Below are positions 46,789 through 59,907 of a DNA stretch of 64,000 nucleotides, one piece after another (within the stretch, counting starts at the first letter, position 1; each line of letters begins with the position of its first letter). The position numbers and the translations under genes are program-made. The stretch is from Caballeronia sp. M1242 (GTDB lineage Bacteria > Pseudomonadota > Gammaproteobacteria > Burkholderiales > Burkholderiaceae), in assembly GCF_017220215.1 (NCBI RefSeq), contig NZ_CP071129.1, positions 1,116,001 to 1,180,000 on the forward strand. The letters run 5' to 3'. A model generated the notes under the pieces. The model ran no database searches. It had not been told where the DNA came from and saw only the letters and a program-made list of their open reading frames with translations.

Positions 46789-49700
46789 GTGCGTCTGACT
46801 TCGATCAAACTCGCTGGTTTCAAGTCCTTCGTCGATCCCACGCATTTCCAGGTCCCCGGCCAACTGGTCGGCGTCGTCGGGCCGAATGGCTGCGGAAAGT
46901 CCAACATCATCGACGCGGTGCGCTGGGTGCTCGGCGAATCGCGCGCATCCGAATTGCGCGGCGAGTCGATGCAGGACGTCATCTTCAACGGATCCACCGC
47001 GCGCAAGCCGGGCAGCCGCGCAAGCGTCGAACTGATCTTCGATAACGCCGACGGCCGCGCCGCCGGTCAATGGAGCGCCTACGGCGAGATTGCCGTCAAG
47101 CGTGTGCTCACGCGCGATGGCACCTCCAGCTACTACATCAACAACCTGCCCGCGCGCCGCCGCGACATTCAGGACATCTTTCTCGGCACGGGTCTCGGCC
47201 CGCGCGCCTACGCGATCATCGGGCAGGGCATGATCGCGCGCATCATCGAGGCGAAGCCCGAAGACTTGCGCGTGTTCCTCGAAGAAGCCGCGGGCGTCTC
47301 GAAGTACAAGGAGCGTCGTCGGGAGACGGAGAATCGTCTGCACGATACGCGCGAGAATCTTACGCGCGTGGAAGATATCGTGCGCGAGTTGACGGCCAAT
47401 CTGGAGAAGCTGGAAGCGCAGGCCATCGTCGCGACGAAATACAAGGCGTTGCAGACCGAAGGCGAAGAGAAGCAGCGCCTGCTGTGGCTCTTGCGCAAGA
47501 ACGAAGCGGGCAACGAAGCCGAGCGTCAGCAGCGCGCCATTCGCGACGCGCAGATCGAACTGGAAGCGCAGACGGCGCGTCTGCGCGAAGTGGAAGCGCA
47601 ACTGGAAACGCTGCGCGTCGCGCACTACAGCGCGAGCGACGCGATGCAGGGCGCGCAGGGCGCGCTCTACGAAGCCAACGCCGAAGTAAGCCGGCTCGAA
47701 GCGGAGATCCGCTTCATCGTCGAATCGCGCAATCGCGTGCAGGCGCAGATCGCCGCGCTCGCCGCGCAGCGCGAGCAATGGCAGATGCAGGCGCAGAAGG
47801 CGCGCGACGAAATCGAAACGGCGTCCGAAGCATTGGCCGAAGGCGAAGAGAAGGCTGCGATCGCGCAAGAGAACGCCGCCGCGAAGCACGACGCGCTGCC
47901 CGCGCTCGAAGCCCGTTGGCGCGACGCGCAGGCGCAATTGAACGAGGAACGCGCGGGCATCGCGCGGGCGGAACAGGCGTTGAAGCTCGAAGCCGCGCAT
48001 CAGCGCAACGCGGATCAGCAGCTTCAGCAATTGCAGCAGCGTCAGGAACGCCTGAAGAACGAAGCGGGCGGTCTCGACGCTCCCGATGAAGCGCAACTCG
48101 AAGAACTGCGCATGCAGCTTGCCGAGAACGAAGAGATTCTGGCCGAAGCGCAGGCGCGTCTTGCCGATGCGCAGGAAACCGTGCCGCGCCTCGACGCCGA
48201 GCGCCGCGCCGCGCAAGAGCGCGTGCAGGCGGAAAGCGCGCAGATTCATCAACTCGAAGCGCGCCTTGCCGCGCTGAAAGCGTTGCAGGAGAGCGTGCAG
48301 ACCGAAGGCAAGATCCAGCCGTGGCTCGACAAGCACGAACTCGGCGGACTGCCGCGTCTGTGGAAGAAGCTGCACGTCGAAGCCGGCTGGGAGCCGGCGC
48401 TCGAAGCCGTGCTGCGGGAGCGTCTTGCCGCGCTGGAGGTCTCGAATCTCGACTGGACCAAGGCGTTCGCGAGCGACGCGCCGCCCGCCAAGCTCGCGTT
48501 CTTCGCGCCACCTGTCGCGGGCAAGCCGCTGGACGCGCCACAAGGCTTGCGGCCGTTGATTTCGCTTTTGCGCATCGACGACCCCGGCATTCGCGCCGTG
48601 CTCAACGAATGGCTCGGCAACACGTTCATCGCCGACGACATCGCGCAGGCGCTCGCCATGCGCAATCAGTTGCCTGAAGGCGGCGCGTTCGTCGTGAAGG
48701 CGGGGCATATGGTTACGCGCGTCGGCGTGCAACTCTATGCGTCGGATTCCGAGCAGTCGGGCATGCTGGCGCGCGCGCAGGAAATCGAGAATCTCGCGCG
48801 GCAAGTGCGCGCGCAGGCACTGCTCGCGGACGAAGCGAAGGCCAACGCCGTGCGCGCGGACGCCGCTCACACGCAGGCATCGCAAGTTCTCGCCGATGCA
48901 CGTGCCGCCGCCGAGCGCGCCACGCAGCGCGTCCACGCGTTGCAGATGGACGTGCTCAAGCTCACGCAGGCACACGAGCGCTACACGCAGCGCAGCACGC
49001 AGATCGGCGAGGAACTGGAAGAAATCGCCGCGCAGATCGAAGAACAGCGCGCGCTGCGAGCCGAATCGGAAGCTGCGTTCGAGCAGCATGACGCCGAGAT
49101 CGCCCAATTGCAGGCGCGCTTCGAAGACAATCAGCTTGCGTTCGAATCGCTCGACGAGGCGCTCACCAACGCGCGCCACGAACTGCGCGAACTGGAACGC
49201 GTGGCCAGCGACGCGAACTTCGCGGCGCGCGGTCTCGCGGCGAAGATCGAGGAATACAAGCGCAGCATCGACACGGCGCACGAGCAGAGCGAACGCGTGG
49301 AAGGCGCGCTGGAAGACGCGCGGGCCGAACTCGAAACCATCAACGCGCAGACGGCACAGACCGGCTTGCAAGACGCCCTCGAAGTGCGCGCGGCACGCGA
49401 AGAGGCGCTGCACGCGGCGCGCATCGAACTGGACGATCTCACCGCGCGGCTGCGTCAGGCCGACGAGCAGCGTCTGCAGACGGAGCGGTCGCTCCAGCCG
49501 CTGCGCGACAAGATCAACGAATTGCAGTTAAAGGAGCAGGCGGCGCGCATCAACGGCGAGCAGTTCGCCGAGCAGTTGCAGGCCGCGGGCGTCGACGAAG
49601 CCGAATTGCAGGCGAAGCTCACGCCCGACATGAAGCCGTCGTATCTGCAAGGCGAAGTCACGCGCCTGAACAATGCGTTGATCGCGCTCGGGCCGGTCAA

Positions 49701-50304
49701 CATGGCCGCGCTCGAAGAACTGGCGGCCGCGACCGAGCGCAAGCACTTCCTCGACGCGCAATCGGCCGATCTGAACGACGCCATCGGCACGCTGGAAGAC
49801 GCGATCCAGAAGATCGACCAGGAAACGCGCGCTTTGCTGCAAGGCACGTTCGACGAAGTGAATCGCCACTTCGGCGACCTGTTCCCGCGTCTTTTCGGCG
49901 GCGGGCAGGCGAAGCTCATCATGACGGGCGACGAAATTCTCGATGCCGGCGTGCAGGTCATGGCGCAGCCGCCCGGCAAGAAGAATTCGACGATTCACCT
50001 GCTCTCGGGCGGCGAAAAGGCGCTCACCGCGACGGCGCTCGTCTTCGCGATGTTCCAGCTGAATCCCGCGCCGTTCTGTCTGCTGGACGAAGTGGACGCG
50101 CCGCTCGACGACGCGAACACGGAACGCTTCGCCAACCTCGTGCGGGCCATGTCGAGCAAGACCCAATTCCTCTTCATCTCGCACAACAAGATCGCGATGG
50201 AGATGGCGCAGCAACTGATCGGCGTCACGATGCAGGAGCAGGGCGTGTCGCGCATCGTCGCGGTGGATATGGAATCCGCCGCGGGATTCGCGCAAAACGG
50301 CTGA
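46789..50304 (+). CDS. smc: Chromosome segregation ATPase SMC
   Basis: The condensin-type ATPase that organises and segregates the chromosome with ScpA/ScpB. The 1171-residue form starts with GTG at 46789 (VRLTSIKLAGFKSFVDPT), the usual start; the frame extends upstream to 46741 without support. Walker A is GPNGCGKS at 31-38; the two long coiled coils (about 165-500 and 660-1000) flank a hinge near 515-640; the signature LLSGGEKALT is near 1070 and Walker B CLLDEVDAPLDD near 1100. zipA follows after 124 bp. Confidence 0.96.
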   Translation: MRLTSIKLAGFKSFVDPTHFQVPGQLVGVVGPNGCGKSNIIDAVRWVLGESRASELRGESMQDVIFNGSTARKPGSRASVELIFDNADGRAAGQWSAYGEIAVKRVLTRDGTSSYYINNLPARRRDIQDIFLGTGLGPRAYAIIGQGMIARIIEAKPEDLRVFLEEAAGVSKYKERRRETENRLHDTRENLTRVEDIVRELTANLEKLEAQAIVATKYKALQTEGEEKQRLLWLLRKNEAGNEAERQQRAIRDAQIELEAQTARLREVEAQLETLRVAHYSASDAMQGAQGALYEANAEVSRLEAEIRFIVESRNRVQAQIAALAAQREQWQMQAQKARDEIETASEALAEGEEKAAIAQENAAAKHDALPALEARWRDAQAQLNEERAGIARAEQALKLEAAHQRNADQQLQQLQQRQERLKNEAGGLDAPDEAQLEELRMQLAENEEILAEAQARLADAQETVPRLDAERRAAQERVQAESAQIHQLEARLAALKALQESVQTEGKIQPWLDKHELGGLPRLWKKLHVEAGWEPALEAVLRERLAALEVSNLDWTKAFASDAPPAKLAFFAPPVAGKPLDAPQGLRPLISLLRIDDPGIRAVLNEWLGNTFIADDIAQALAMRNQLPEGGAFVVKAGHMVTRVGVQLYASDSEQSGMLARAQEIENLARQVRAQALLADEAKANAVRADAAHTQASQVLADARAAAERATQRVHALQMDVLKLTQAHERYTQRSTQIGEELEEIAAQIEEQRALRAESEAAFEQHDAEIAQLQARFEDNQLAFESLDEALTNARHELRELERVASDANFAARGLAAKIEEYKRSIDTAHEQSERVEGALEDARAELETINAQTAQTGLQDALEVRAAREEALHAARIELDDLTARLRQADEQRLQTERSLQPLRDKINELQLKEQAARINGEQFAEQLQAAGVDEAELQAKLTPDMKPSYLQGEVTRLNNALIALGPVNMAALEELAAATERKHFLDAQSADLNDAIGTLEDAIQKIDQETRALLQGTFDEVNRHFGDLFPRLFGGGQAKLIMTGDEILDAGVQVMAQPPGKKNSTIHLLSGGEKALTATALVFAMFQLNPAPFCLLDEVDAPLDDANTERFANLVRAMSSKTQFLFISHNKIAMEMAQQLIGVTMQEQGVSRIVAVDMESAAGFAQNG

Positions 50305-50428
50305 CCCGGTTTTATGAATGAAGGCCGGACGCGGAGCCGGCCAGGCGCGCAGGCGCGGAGTGGCGTGCATCGGATGCGCGCGACAGATCGCGCGGCGCTT
50401 CGTAACTCAAAAGAATGATGGAGCGTGC

Positions 50429-51694
50429 ATGGACGAGTTGACACTCGGATTGATCGGAGCGGGAGCTGTCGTGGTCGGCGGCGTGGTGGTGTACAACGCG
50501 TGGCAGAGCGCGAAAGTGCGGCGCAAGATGCCGCGCCCGATGCCCGACGAAGCCGCCGATGCGCTCGCGCGCCAGGAAACCGACGACGAGCAGCCGTTCA
50601 TCGAGCCGGTGCGCCCCGCGCGGCGCGAGCCCGTCGCGGGCGGCGGCGCGGGCGATGCGCAGGAAGACGCGCGCGTCGAACCCAGCTTTGGCGGCGTCCC
50701 TGTGTCGACCGAGGCTGCGGCGGTCACGCCTGCCGTCGCGCCGGCGGATACCCCCGTCGATCTTCAGGCGGAAGCGACCTCCGCGAACGGCATCGCCGAT
50801 GAACCCGCGGTCGTCGAGGAAGACGAGCGCAGCGAGCCGGTCATGCCCGCCGCCACGACCATTTCGTCGACGCCGCCCGCTGTCGTCGACCGGCGCATCG
50901 ACTGCGTGGTGCCGATCCGGCTCGCCGCGCCCGTGGCCGGCGACCGCGTGATTCCGCTCGCGCAGCGGCTGCGTCGCGCAGGCACGAAGCCCGTGACCAT
51001 CGAAGGCAAGGCCGAAGGCGAGAGCACGTGGGAGCTGTTGCGCCACGGCGTGCGCTACGAGGAACTGCGCGCGGCCGCGCAACTCGCCAATCGCAGCGGT
51101 CCGCTGAACGAACTCGAGTTCTCGGAGTTCGTCACGGGCGTGCAGCGTCTCGCCGACGCCATCGACGGCGCGCCCGAGTTTCCCGACATGATGGAAACCG
51201 TCGGCATGGCGCGCGAGCTCGACGCGTTCGCCGCCCAGTGCGACGCGCAGCTGTCCATCAACATTCTCTCCGACGGCGCGCCGTGGTCCGCGAACTACGT
51301 GCAGGCGGTGGCCTCGCAGGACGGCTTGCTGCTGTCGCGCGACGGCACGCGCTTCGTCAAGCTGGACGCGAAGCAGAATCCGGTGTTCATGCTCCAGTTC
51401 GGCGACACCAATTTTTTGCGCGACGACCTCACGTACAAGGGCGGCCAGATGATTACGCTGGTGCTGGACGTGCCCGTCGCCGACGAAGACATCTTGCCGT
51501 TCCGCCTGATGTGCGATTACGCGAAGTCGCTGTCCGAGCGCATCGGGGCGCGCGTGGTCGACGATCAGCGTCGCCCGTTGCCGGAATCGGCGCTGCTCGC
51601 CATCGAGAAACAACTGATGACGCTGTACGCGAAGCTGGAGCAGGCGGGCATGCCGGCCGGTTCGCCCGCCACGCGCAGGTTGTTCAGCCAGTAA
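50429..51694 (+). CDS. zipA: Cell division protein ZipA
   Basis: Tethers FtsZ to the inner membrane at the division site. The 421-residue protein has an N-terminal membrane anchor (MDELTLGLIGAGAVVVGGVVVYNAW), a charged then Pro/Ala/Glu-rich linker (about 30-160), and a C-terminal FtsZ-binding domain (about 280-420: WSANYVQAVASQDGLLLSRDG, LTYKGGQMITLVLDVP, MCDYAKSLSERIGA). TGGAG upstream of the ATG supports the start. The smc-zipA-ligA order is widely conserved. Confidence 0.94.
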   Translation: MDELTLGLIGAGAVVVGGVVVYNAWQSAKVRRKMPRPMPDEAADALARQETDDEQPFIEPVRPARREPVAGGGAGDAQEDARVEPSFGGVPVSTEAAAVTPAVAPADTPVDLQAEATSANGIADEPAVVEEDERSEPVMPAATTISSTPPAVVDRRIDCVVPIRLAAPVAGDRVIPLAQRLRRAGTKPVTIEGKAEGESTWELLRHGVRYEELRAAAQLANRSGPLNELEFSEFVTGVQRLADAIDGAPEFPDMMETVGMARELDAFAAQCDAQLSINILSDGAPWSANYVQAVASQDGLLLSRDGTRFVKLDAKQNPVFMLQFGDTNFLRDDLTYKGGQMITLVLDVPVADEDILPFRLMCDYAKSLSERIGARVVDDQRRPLPESALLAIEKQLMTLYAKLEQAGMPAGSPATRRLFSQ

Positions 51695-51729
51695 GCGCTT
51701 CGTTCGTAGCTGCATGTCGTGTTGCGATT

Positions 51730-51753
51730 GCGCCCCGCTTCGGGGCGCTTTCC
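51730..51753 (+). terminator. Hairpin after zipA
   Basis: The perfect 8-bp stem GCGCCCCG/CGGGGCGC has a 3-nt loop and a short T run (TTT), about 35 bp after the zipA stop. It is a modest terminator, so some read-through to ligA is possible. Confidence 0.65.
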
Positions 51754-51850
51754 GTTGGTACGCGCCGCCACATGCGCGCATGGCCTAGACCGTTCGGCCG
51801 ATGCCGCGACGACCGTTCTTCTGAGACAATCGAACGGTCGGTTCAACTGA

Positions 51851-54483
<2,633 letters not shown>

Positions 54484-54508
54484 GCCGGCCGATTCTCGCG
54501 CCGCCCAA

Positions 54509-54542
54509 GAAAAAACCCGCTTGCTGCAAGCGGGTTTTTTTC
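54509..54542. terminator. Bidirectional terminator between def and the small hypothetical gene
   Basis: The stem CCCGCTTG/CAAGCGGG with a 3-nt loop is flanked by six A and seven T. It serves def on the plus strand and the convergent small gene on the minus strand. Confidence 0.93.
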
Positions 54543-54544
54543 GT

Positions 54545-54781
54545 TCAGGCCAACGTTTCCGAATCGCGCGTGGTGTCCGGTTGGCGAAAGAGCGCGACGT
54601 GCTTGGGATTGGCCGAGCCTTGCAGACGGCCGTCGGGCAGGCGCGCGAACACCATCTCTCCGATGCCGGGGCTCGTCACGACGACTTCATCGCGCAGGGC
54701 GAGCAGGGCTTCGAGCCGTCGTCGGCCGCTCACGATTTCAAGACCGGTTTCTGTCGCACGAACGATGATCTCAACTGACAT
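54545..54781 (-). CDS. Small hypothetical protein
   Basis: A 78-residue frame whose start is fixed by AAGGAG: the ATG at 54781 lies 8 nt away, whereas the one at 54787 is only 2 nt away. The product MSVEIIVRATETGLEIVSGRRRLEALLALRDEVVV reads as short strands and a helix, then SPGIGEMVFARLPDGRLQGSANPKHVALF. The segment SGRRRLEALLALRDEVVV faintly recalls ParB-like nuclease N-terminal domains, but it is too short to be sure. It ends at a shared terminator. No function is assigned. Confidence 0.6.
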   Translation of the reverse strand: MSVEIIVRATETGLEIVSGRRRLEALLALRDEVVVTSPGIGEMVFARLPDGRLQGSANPKHVALFRQPDTTRDSETLA

Positions 54782-54923
54782 GGCCATTCTCCTTGAAGCG
54801 TTGATGCTGATTGCCGTTATTCCGATGCCCGTCCTCGACGCGTTGAGGCTGTCAAAAGTTCTCGGACATTCCGTACCTAACGGACATTTGACCGATTTTC
54901 TTTAGCCTAAATGTGAACAAAAT

Positions 54924-54959
54924 AAAACGGCGCGATCGATAAGCGATCGCGCCGTTTTC
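54924..54959 (-). terminator. Terminator of the pseudouridine synthase gene
   Basis: A 15-bp perfect stem (AAAACGGCGCGATCG/CGATCGCGCCGTTTT) has T runs on both sides. It lies about 40 bp beyond the minus-strand stop at 54997. Confidence 0.9.
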
Positions 54960-54996
54960 GGGCTTCGGATGTCGCGTTTTCGCGACGTGTGACGAA

Positions 54997-57225
54997 TCAG
55001 AAGGTCTCGTTGGGTGCGAGATAACGCCACTGGCCGGGCGGCAGCGCCCCGAGCGTCACGCGTCCCATGCGGATACGCTTCAGGCCGACGACTTCCAGCC
55101 CGACGAGTTCGCACATGCGGCGAATCTGACGCTTCTTGCCTTCGCGCAGCACGAAGCGAAGCTGCTCGCCGTTTTGCCAGCTGACCTGCGCGGTCTTGAG
55201 CGGCACGCCGTCGAGTTCCAGACCGTGACGCAGCAGCGCGAGTTGTTCGGCGGGCAGGTGTTGGTCGACGTCGACGGTATGCTCGCCGTAACGCACGCGC
55301 ACGAGGTACTCCTTGTCGACTTCGGAGTGCCCGCCGATCAGTTGCTTCGCGATGCGGCCGTCCTGCGTCAGCACGAGCAGGCCGGTCGAGTCGATATCCA
55401 GACGGCCCGCCGGCGCGAGCGTGCGCAGATGTCCCGGCGAAAAACGAATTCCCGAGCGGTCTTCGTCCCAGTGATTCGACGGGTTGATGAGCGTGACGGC
55501 GGGCTCGTAGCCGTCTTCCGCCTGGCCCGATACGTAGCCGACGGGCTTGTGCAGCAGGATCGTCACCAGTTGGGACTGCGCCGAGCGGGCGGCGGGCAGG
55601 ATTTCGATGTTCTGATCCGGGCGAATGCGCGAGCCGAGCGTGTCGATCACTTCGCCATCGACGAGCACCCAGCCCTTTTCGATCCACTCGTCGGCTTCAC
55701 GGCGGGAACACAGGCCGAGTTCGGACATGACTTTCGACAGGCGTACGAGGTTGTCGCCGTGGGCGTGGGGTTTCCTGGGGGCGTCGGTCGGTGCTGATGC
55801 TCCGTTATTGGCTGCGAAGGCCGGTCGGTCAGCGTCGCCGCGCGTTTTCGATGAGCGACGGTCGTCCGTGCTGCGATCTCGCGCTTCAGTCGGGTTGCGC
55901 GAGCCGCGATCGCCGAATGATGGGCGCGAGTCGTCGCTGCGTTGCTTGAATGGGCGGCGGTCGTTGGTGCGGGAATCGCGGTCAGCGCGCGCTTCGGCCG
56001 CTCGACGCGGGCCGCGATCGCCGAATGCCGGACGCGAATCATTGTCGCGCGGTTTGAACGGGCGGCGGTCGTCGCTGCGGGAATCGCGGTCGCCGCGTCC
56101 TTCAGTTGTTCGACGCGGGCCACGATCGCCAAACGCAGCACGGGAATCATCGCCGCGTGGTTTGAACGGGCGGCGGTCGTCGCTGCGGGAATCGTGATTG
56201 CCGCGACCTTCGGCCGCTCGACGCGCGCCGCGATCGTCGAAAGCCGGGCGCGAATCATCGCTGCGCGGCTTGAACGGACGGCGTTGGTCGGAACGCGAAT
56301 CCCGGTCGCCGCGTCCTTCAGTGGCCCGACGCGGACCGCGATCGCCGAATGCCGGGCGCGAATCATCGCCGCGTGGTTTGAACGGGCGGCGGTCGTCGCT
56401 GCGGGAATCGCGGTCGGCGCGTCCTTCAGTTGTTCGACGCGGGCCACGATCGCCAAACGCAGCACGGGAATCATCGCCACGCGGTTTGAATGCACGGCGG
56501 TCGTCGCTGCGGGAATCGCGGTCGGCGCGCGCTTCGGCCGCTCGACGCGGACCGCGATCACCGAAAGGCGGGCGCGAATCATCGCCGCGTGGTTTGAACG
56601 GACGGCGTTCGTCAGAACGCGAATCGCCATTGCCGGGTCCTTCCGCTGTCCGGCGCGGGCCGCGATCACCGAAAACCGGGCGCGAATCATCGCCGCGTGG
56701 TTTGAACGGACGGCGTTCGTCGGAACGCGATTCGCGATCGCCGCGTCCTTCGGCCGCTCGACGCGGGCCACGATCACCGAATGCCGAGCGCGAGTCTTCG
56801 CCGCGTGGCTTGAATGGACGGCGCTCGTCGCTGCGCGATTCCCGGCCGCCGCGTCCCTCAGCAGGCAGACCCGGGCGACGATCACCGAATGACGGGCGCG
56901 CATCATCCCCACGCGGTTTGAAAGCACGCCGCTCGTCGGAACGTGAATCGCGGTCGCCACGTCCTTCAGTCGCCCGACGCGGACCACGATCGCTGAACGC
57001 CCCCCGCGACTCATCACCACGCGGCTTAAAAGCCCGCCGCTCGCCCGACGCATCCGCGCGCCCGGTCGACCCCGCCCGCGCCTCCGCCGGCTTTCCGCGC
57101 TTGACCAGCGCCTTCTCGGGCGCGGCATCGCGCGCAGGCTTGCGCCCAGTGATCGATCCGGAACGGATCGGCGATCGCGTCGCCGACGTGGGACGCGGAT
57201 GTTTGGCTGTCAGTTTGACGCGCAT
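54997..57225 (-). CDS. rluB: 23S rRNA pseudouridine synthase (RluB-like) with arginine-rich repeat domain
   Basis: The catalytic part (about residues 493-742) is an RsuA/RluB-type synthase. An S4 RNA-binding domain (LVRLSKVMSELGLCSRREADEWI) is followed by the catalytic Asp in GRLDIDSTGLLVLT, KEYLVRV, and the C-terminal GKKRQIRRMCELVGLEV typical of the RluB/E/F group. The first ~480 residues are an Arg/Asp/Gly-rich extension of eleven 36-residue repeats. Many Burkholderia homologues carry a basic tail here but repeat numbers vary. Its ATG is 6 bp from the glnD stop, so it is probably co-transcribed with glnD. RluB versus RluF specificity is not proven. Confidence 0.88.
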   Translation of the reverse strand: MRVKLTAKHPRPTSATRSPIRSGSITGRKPARDAAPEKALVKRGKPAEARAGSTGRADASGERRAFKPRGDESRGAFSDRGPRRATEGRGDRDSRSDERRAFKPRGDDARPSFGDRRPGLPAEGRGGRESRSDERRPFKPRGEDSRSAFGDRGPRRAAEGRGDRESRSDERRPFKPRGDDSRPVFGDRGPRRTAEGPGNGDSRSDERRPFKPRGDDSRPPFGDRGPRRAAEARADRDSRSDDRRAFKPRGDDSRAAFGDRGPRRTTEGRADRDSRSDDRRPFKPRGDDSRPAFGDRGPRRATEGRGDRDSRSDQRRPFKPRSDDSRPAFDDRGARRAAEGRGNHDSRSDDRRPFKPRGDDSRAAFGDRGPRRTTEGRGDRDSRSDDRRPFKPRDNDSRPAFGDRGPRRAAEARADRDSRTNDRRPFKQRSDDSRPSFGDRGSRNPTEARDRSTDDRRSSKTRGDADRPAFAANNGASAPTDAPRKPHAHGDNLVRLSKVMSELGLCSRREADEWIEKGWVLVDGEVIDTLGSRIRPDQNIEILPAARSAQSQLVTILLHKPVGYVSGQAEDGYEPAVTLINPSNHWDEDRSGIRFSPGHLRTLAPAGRLDIDSTGLLVLTQDGRIAKQLIGGHSEVDKEYLVRVRYGEHTVDVDQHLPAEQLALLRHGLELDGVPLKTAQVSWQNGEQLRFVLREGKKRQIRRMCELVGLEVVGLKRIRMGRVTLGALPPGQWRYLAPNETF
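55870..57045 (-). repeat. Eleven 108-bp in-frame repeats within rluB
   Basis: Eleven consecutive units each encode about 36 residues of the form DDRRPFKPRGDDSRPAFGDR followed by GPRRATEGRGDRDSRS. Units differ at a few positions (for example DERR/DDRR/NDRR; SRPAF/SRAAF/SRSAF). The last is shortened and grades into non-repetitive sequence. Protein residues about 61-452 are covered. Confidence 0.95.
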
Positions 57226-57231
57226 AAAGTC

Positions 57232-59817
57232 TCAGGCTGCGATCGCGCGCAGCAGTTCGGTTTCGACCTGGATTTGCGTGCGGTTCGACGACAGGCCTCG
57301 GCCATCGAGCAGGAACACGTCTTCGACGCGTTCGCCGAGCGTGTTGATGCGCGCCGCCTGCACGCCGATCCGGTGTTGCGCGAGCACGCGCGCGATCGAA
57401 TAAAGAAGGCCCTGCCGGTCGTTCGCCGACACGGACAGGATGTAGTACTGGCCACGCTCGTCGGGGCGCAAATCCACGCGCGGCGTGACCGGAAAAGTGC
57501 GCACGAGCCGCGAGACGCGGCCTTTCGACGGCTCCGGCAGAATGCTTTCGTCCGTCAGACGCGCGCTCAGTTGCTGTTCGACGAGATTCGCGATATCGCG
57601 ATAACTGCCGTCGTGATCCGGATGCGCGACGAGGAAGTTGTCGAGCGCGTAGCCGTGGCGCGTCGTCGTGATGCGCGCATCGAGCACCGAGAGGCCGTTC
57701 TTGTCGAAGTACGCGCAGATGCCGGCGAAAAGATCCGGCCGGTCGCGCAGATAGACGAGCACCTGCAGCGCCGCGCCGATCGGCGAGGGACGGGCGCGCA
57801 CGATCGGCGCGTCGCTTTCCACGTGCCGGTACAGCACGCGCGTCTGCCAGGCGATGTCCGCCGGATCGTGACGCAGGAAATAGCCGACATCGAGCTGATC
57901 CCACAGCCGCTTTTCCGCGTGCTCGGGCACCGTTTCGAGGCGCAAAAGCGCAAGCGCGGCTTCTTTGCGCGACTTGAGTTCGGAATGCGTGTCGGGCCGC
58001 GCGCCGCCGAGCACGGCGAGCGTCGCGCGGTACAGGTCTTCGAGGAGCTTGCCTTTCCAGTTGTTCCAGACCTTCGGGCTCGTGCCGCGAATGTCCGCCA
58101 CGGTCAGCAGATAGAGCGCGGTCAGACGCCGCTCGGTTTGCACGACCGACGCAAATTGCTTGATGACTTCCGGATCGCTCGTGTCCTGTTTCTGCGCGAC
58201 ATGGCTCATCGTCAGATGCTGCTGCACCAGCCACACGACGAGTTCCGTGTCGTCGGCGCTCATCTCGTGCTCGCGGCAAAAGCGGCGCGCGTCCGCCATG
58301 CCGAGCGTCGAATGATCGCCGCCGCGGCCCTTCGCGATATCGTGGAACAGCGCCGCGACGTAAAGCACCCACGGCCGCTCGAAGTTGCCCATCAGCTGAC
58401 TGCAGAACGGGTATTCGTGCGCGTGCTCCGCAATGGCGAAGCGGCGCAGATTGCGCAGCACCATCAGGATGTGTTGATCGACCGTGTAGACGTGATAGAG
58501 GTCGTGCTGCATCTGCCCGACGATGCGCCGGAAGTTCAGCAGGTAGCGCCCCAGCACGCTCGTCTGGTTCATGAGCCGCAGCGCATGCGTGATGCCTTCG
58601 GGCTGCTTCAGTATCTCCATGAAAAGACGCCGGTTCTCCGGGTCGCGCCGCCAGTTGCGGTCCATGATTTCGCGCGCGTTGTAGATCGCGCGCAACGTCC
58701 GCGCGGACAGGCCCTTCACGCCGCGCGTCTGCTCGTAAAGCAGGAAGGCTTCGAGAATGGCGTGCGGTTCGCGTTCGAACACGTCGTCGCTGGCGATCTC
58801 GAGCATGCCTTGCTTCTCGACGAAACGCTCGGACAGCACGCGCGTGACGCCCGACGTCGACGGGAAAAGCTGCGCTTCGACGTTCTGGATCAGGATAGTG
58901 GCGAGCTGCGTGACGGCTTTGGCCGCCCAGTAATAGCGGCGCATCAGCTGTTCGCTCGCGCGCTTGGCGGCGGTCGCCTTGAAGCCGAAGCTCTCGGCAA
59001 GCGGCGTCTGCAAGTCGAACACGAGAATGTCCTGCCGGCGCTTGGCGATTACATGCAGGCGGGCGCGCAGCGTCTTCAGAAAGGCTTCGTTGCGGCGCAG
59101 TTCGCGCGCCTCGCGCTCCGTGATCAGCTCGCGCGCATCCAGTTCGCGCCAGCTCGACCCGAACCCCGCCGCCCGCGTGATCCAGAGAATCAGTTGCAGG
59201 TCGCGCAACCCGCCCGGGCTTTCCTTGATATTCGGCTCCAGGCTGTACGGCGTGTCCTGAAATTTGGCGTGACGCTGCCGCATCTCCAGCACCTTCGCCT
59301 GGAAGAAGGCGCGCGGATCGAGCGTTTCGCGATAGCGCTCCGTGAAGCGGCCAAAGAGCGCCGCGTCGCCGCACAGGCGCCGCGCTTCGAGCAGCGACGT
59401 CAGCACGGTTACGTCGTTGGCGGCTTCCGCGATGCATTGCGCGACCGAGCGCACGCTGCTGCCGATATCGAGCCCGAGATCCCACGCCATGCCGATGAAC
59501 CGCTCGACGCGTTCGTTGAGATCGGCCTCCTCGGCCTGCGGCACCGCGTCCGGCAGCAACACGAGAATGTCGACGTCCGAGTAGGGCGCAAGCTCGCCGC
59601 GCCCGTAGCCGCCGACCGCGACGAGCGTGGCGTTCGCGGGCATGTCGGACGCAGACCAGGCGCCTTTGAGCGCGTCGTCGGTGGCGCGGCCGAGCGCCTG
59701 CATCAACGAGTCGACATTCGATGCCGTCTTGAAGCGTTCGATGAGTGCCGCCTTCGCCGCCTTGTAGGCGGCGCGCAGCGTTTCGCAAGGCGAGGCGACG
59801 ACGGCAGTGACGCTCAT
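57232..59817 (-). CDS. glnD: [Protein-PII] uridylyltransferase / uridylyl-removing enzyme
   Basis: The glutamine sensor that modifies PII (GlnB/GlnK) to set nitrogen metabolism. The 861-residue protein has a nucleotidyltransferase domain (GGYGRGEL 69-76; Asp81 and Asp83 in SDVDILVLL), a linker helical domain, an HD hydrolase domain ([22 protein letters not shown]), and two C-terminal ACT domains that bind glutamine ([32 protein letters not shown] in the second). It follows map in the same direction by 90 bp, the usual order, and rluB follows it. Confidence 0.97.
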   Translation of the reverse strand: MSVTAVVASPCETLRAAYKAAKAALIERFKTASNVDSLMQALGRATDDALKGAWSASDMPANATLVAVGGYGRGELAPYSDVDILVLLPDAVPQAEEADLNERVERFIGMAWDLGLDIGSSVRSVAQCIAEAANDVTVLTSLLEARRLCGDAALFGRFTERYRETLDPRAFFQAKVLEMRQRHAKFQDTPYSLEPNIKESPGGLRDLQLILWITRAAGFGSSWRELDARELITEREARELRRNEAFLKTLRARLHVIAKRRQDILVFDLQTPLAESFGFKATAAKRASEQLMRRYYWAAKAVTQLATILIQNVEAQLFPSTSGVTRVLSERFVEKQGMLEIASDDVFEREPHAILEAFLLYEQTRGVKGLSARTLRAIYNAREIMDRNWRRDPENRRLFMEILKQPEGITHALRLMNQTSVLGRYLLNFRRIVGQMQHDLYHVYTVDQHILMVLRNLRRFAIAEHAHEYPFCSQLMGNFERPWVLYVAALFHDIAKGRGGDHSTLGMADARRFCREHEMSADDTELVVWLVQQHLTMSHVAQKQDTSDPEVIKQFASVVQTERRLTALYLLTVADIRGTSPKVWNNWKGKLLEDLYRATLAVLGGARPDTHSELKSRKEAALALLRLETVPEHAEKRLWDQLDVGYFLRHDPADIAWQTRVLYRHVESDAPIVRARPSPIGAALQVLVYLRDRPDLFAGICAYFDKNGLSVLDARITTTRHGYALDNFLVAHPDHDGSYRDIANLVEQQLSARLTDESILPEPSKGRVSRLVRTFPVTPRVDLRPDERGQYYILSVSANDRQGLLYSIARVLAQHRIGVQAARINTLGERVEDVFLLDGRGLSSNRTQIQVETELLRAIAA

Positions 59818-59907
59818 GGGACGGATCAGCGAGAGGTGAATGGAACGGCGGACGAGGGAACCGGAAGGCGGCTCTCGCGCGGCGCACGCAGCGCGTTGGC
59901 GCGGCGC

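Noticed and set aside
46771..49413. An 880-codon open frame antisense to smc
   Set aside because: It is a shadow of the GC-skewed third codon positions of smc; the product is His/Arg/Phe-rich without motifs, and smc itself has all family motifs.
55647..57128. Long alternative-frame products over the rluB repeats
   Set aside because: Several frames stay open because the 108-bp unit lacks stops in them. Only the rluB frame continues into the S4 and synthase domains.
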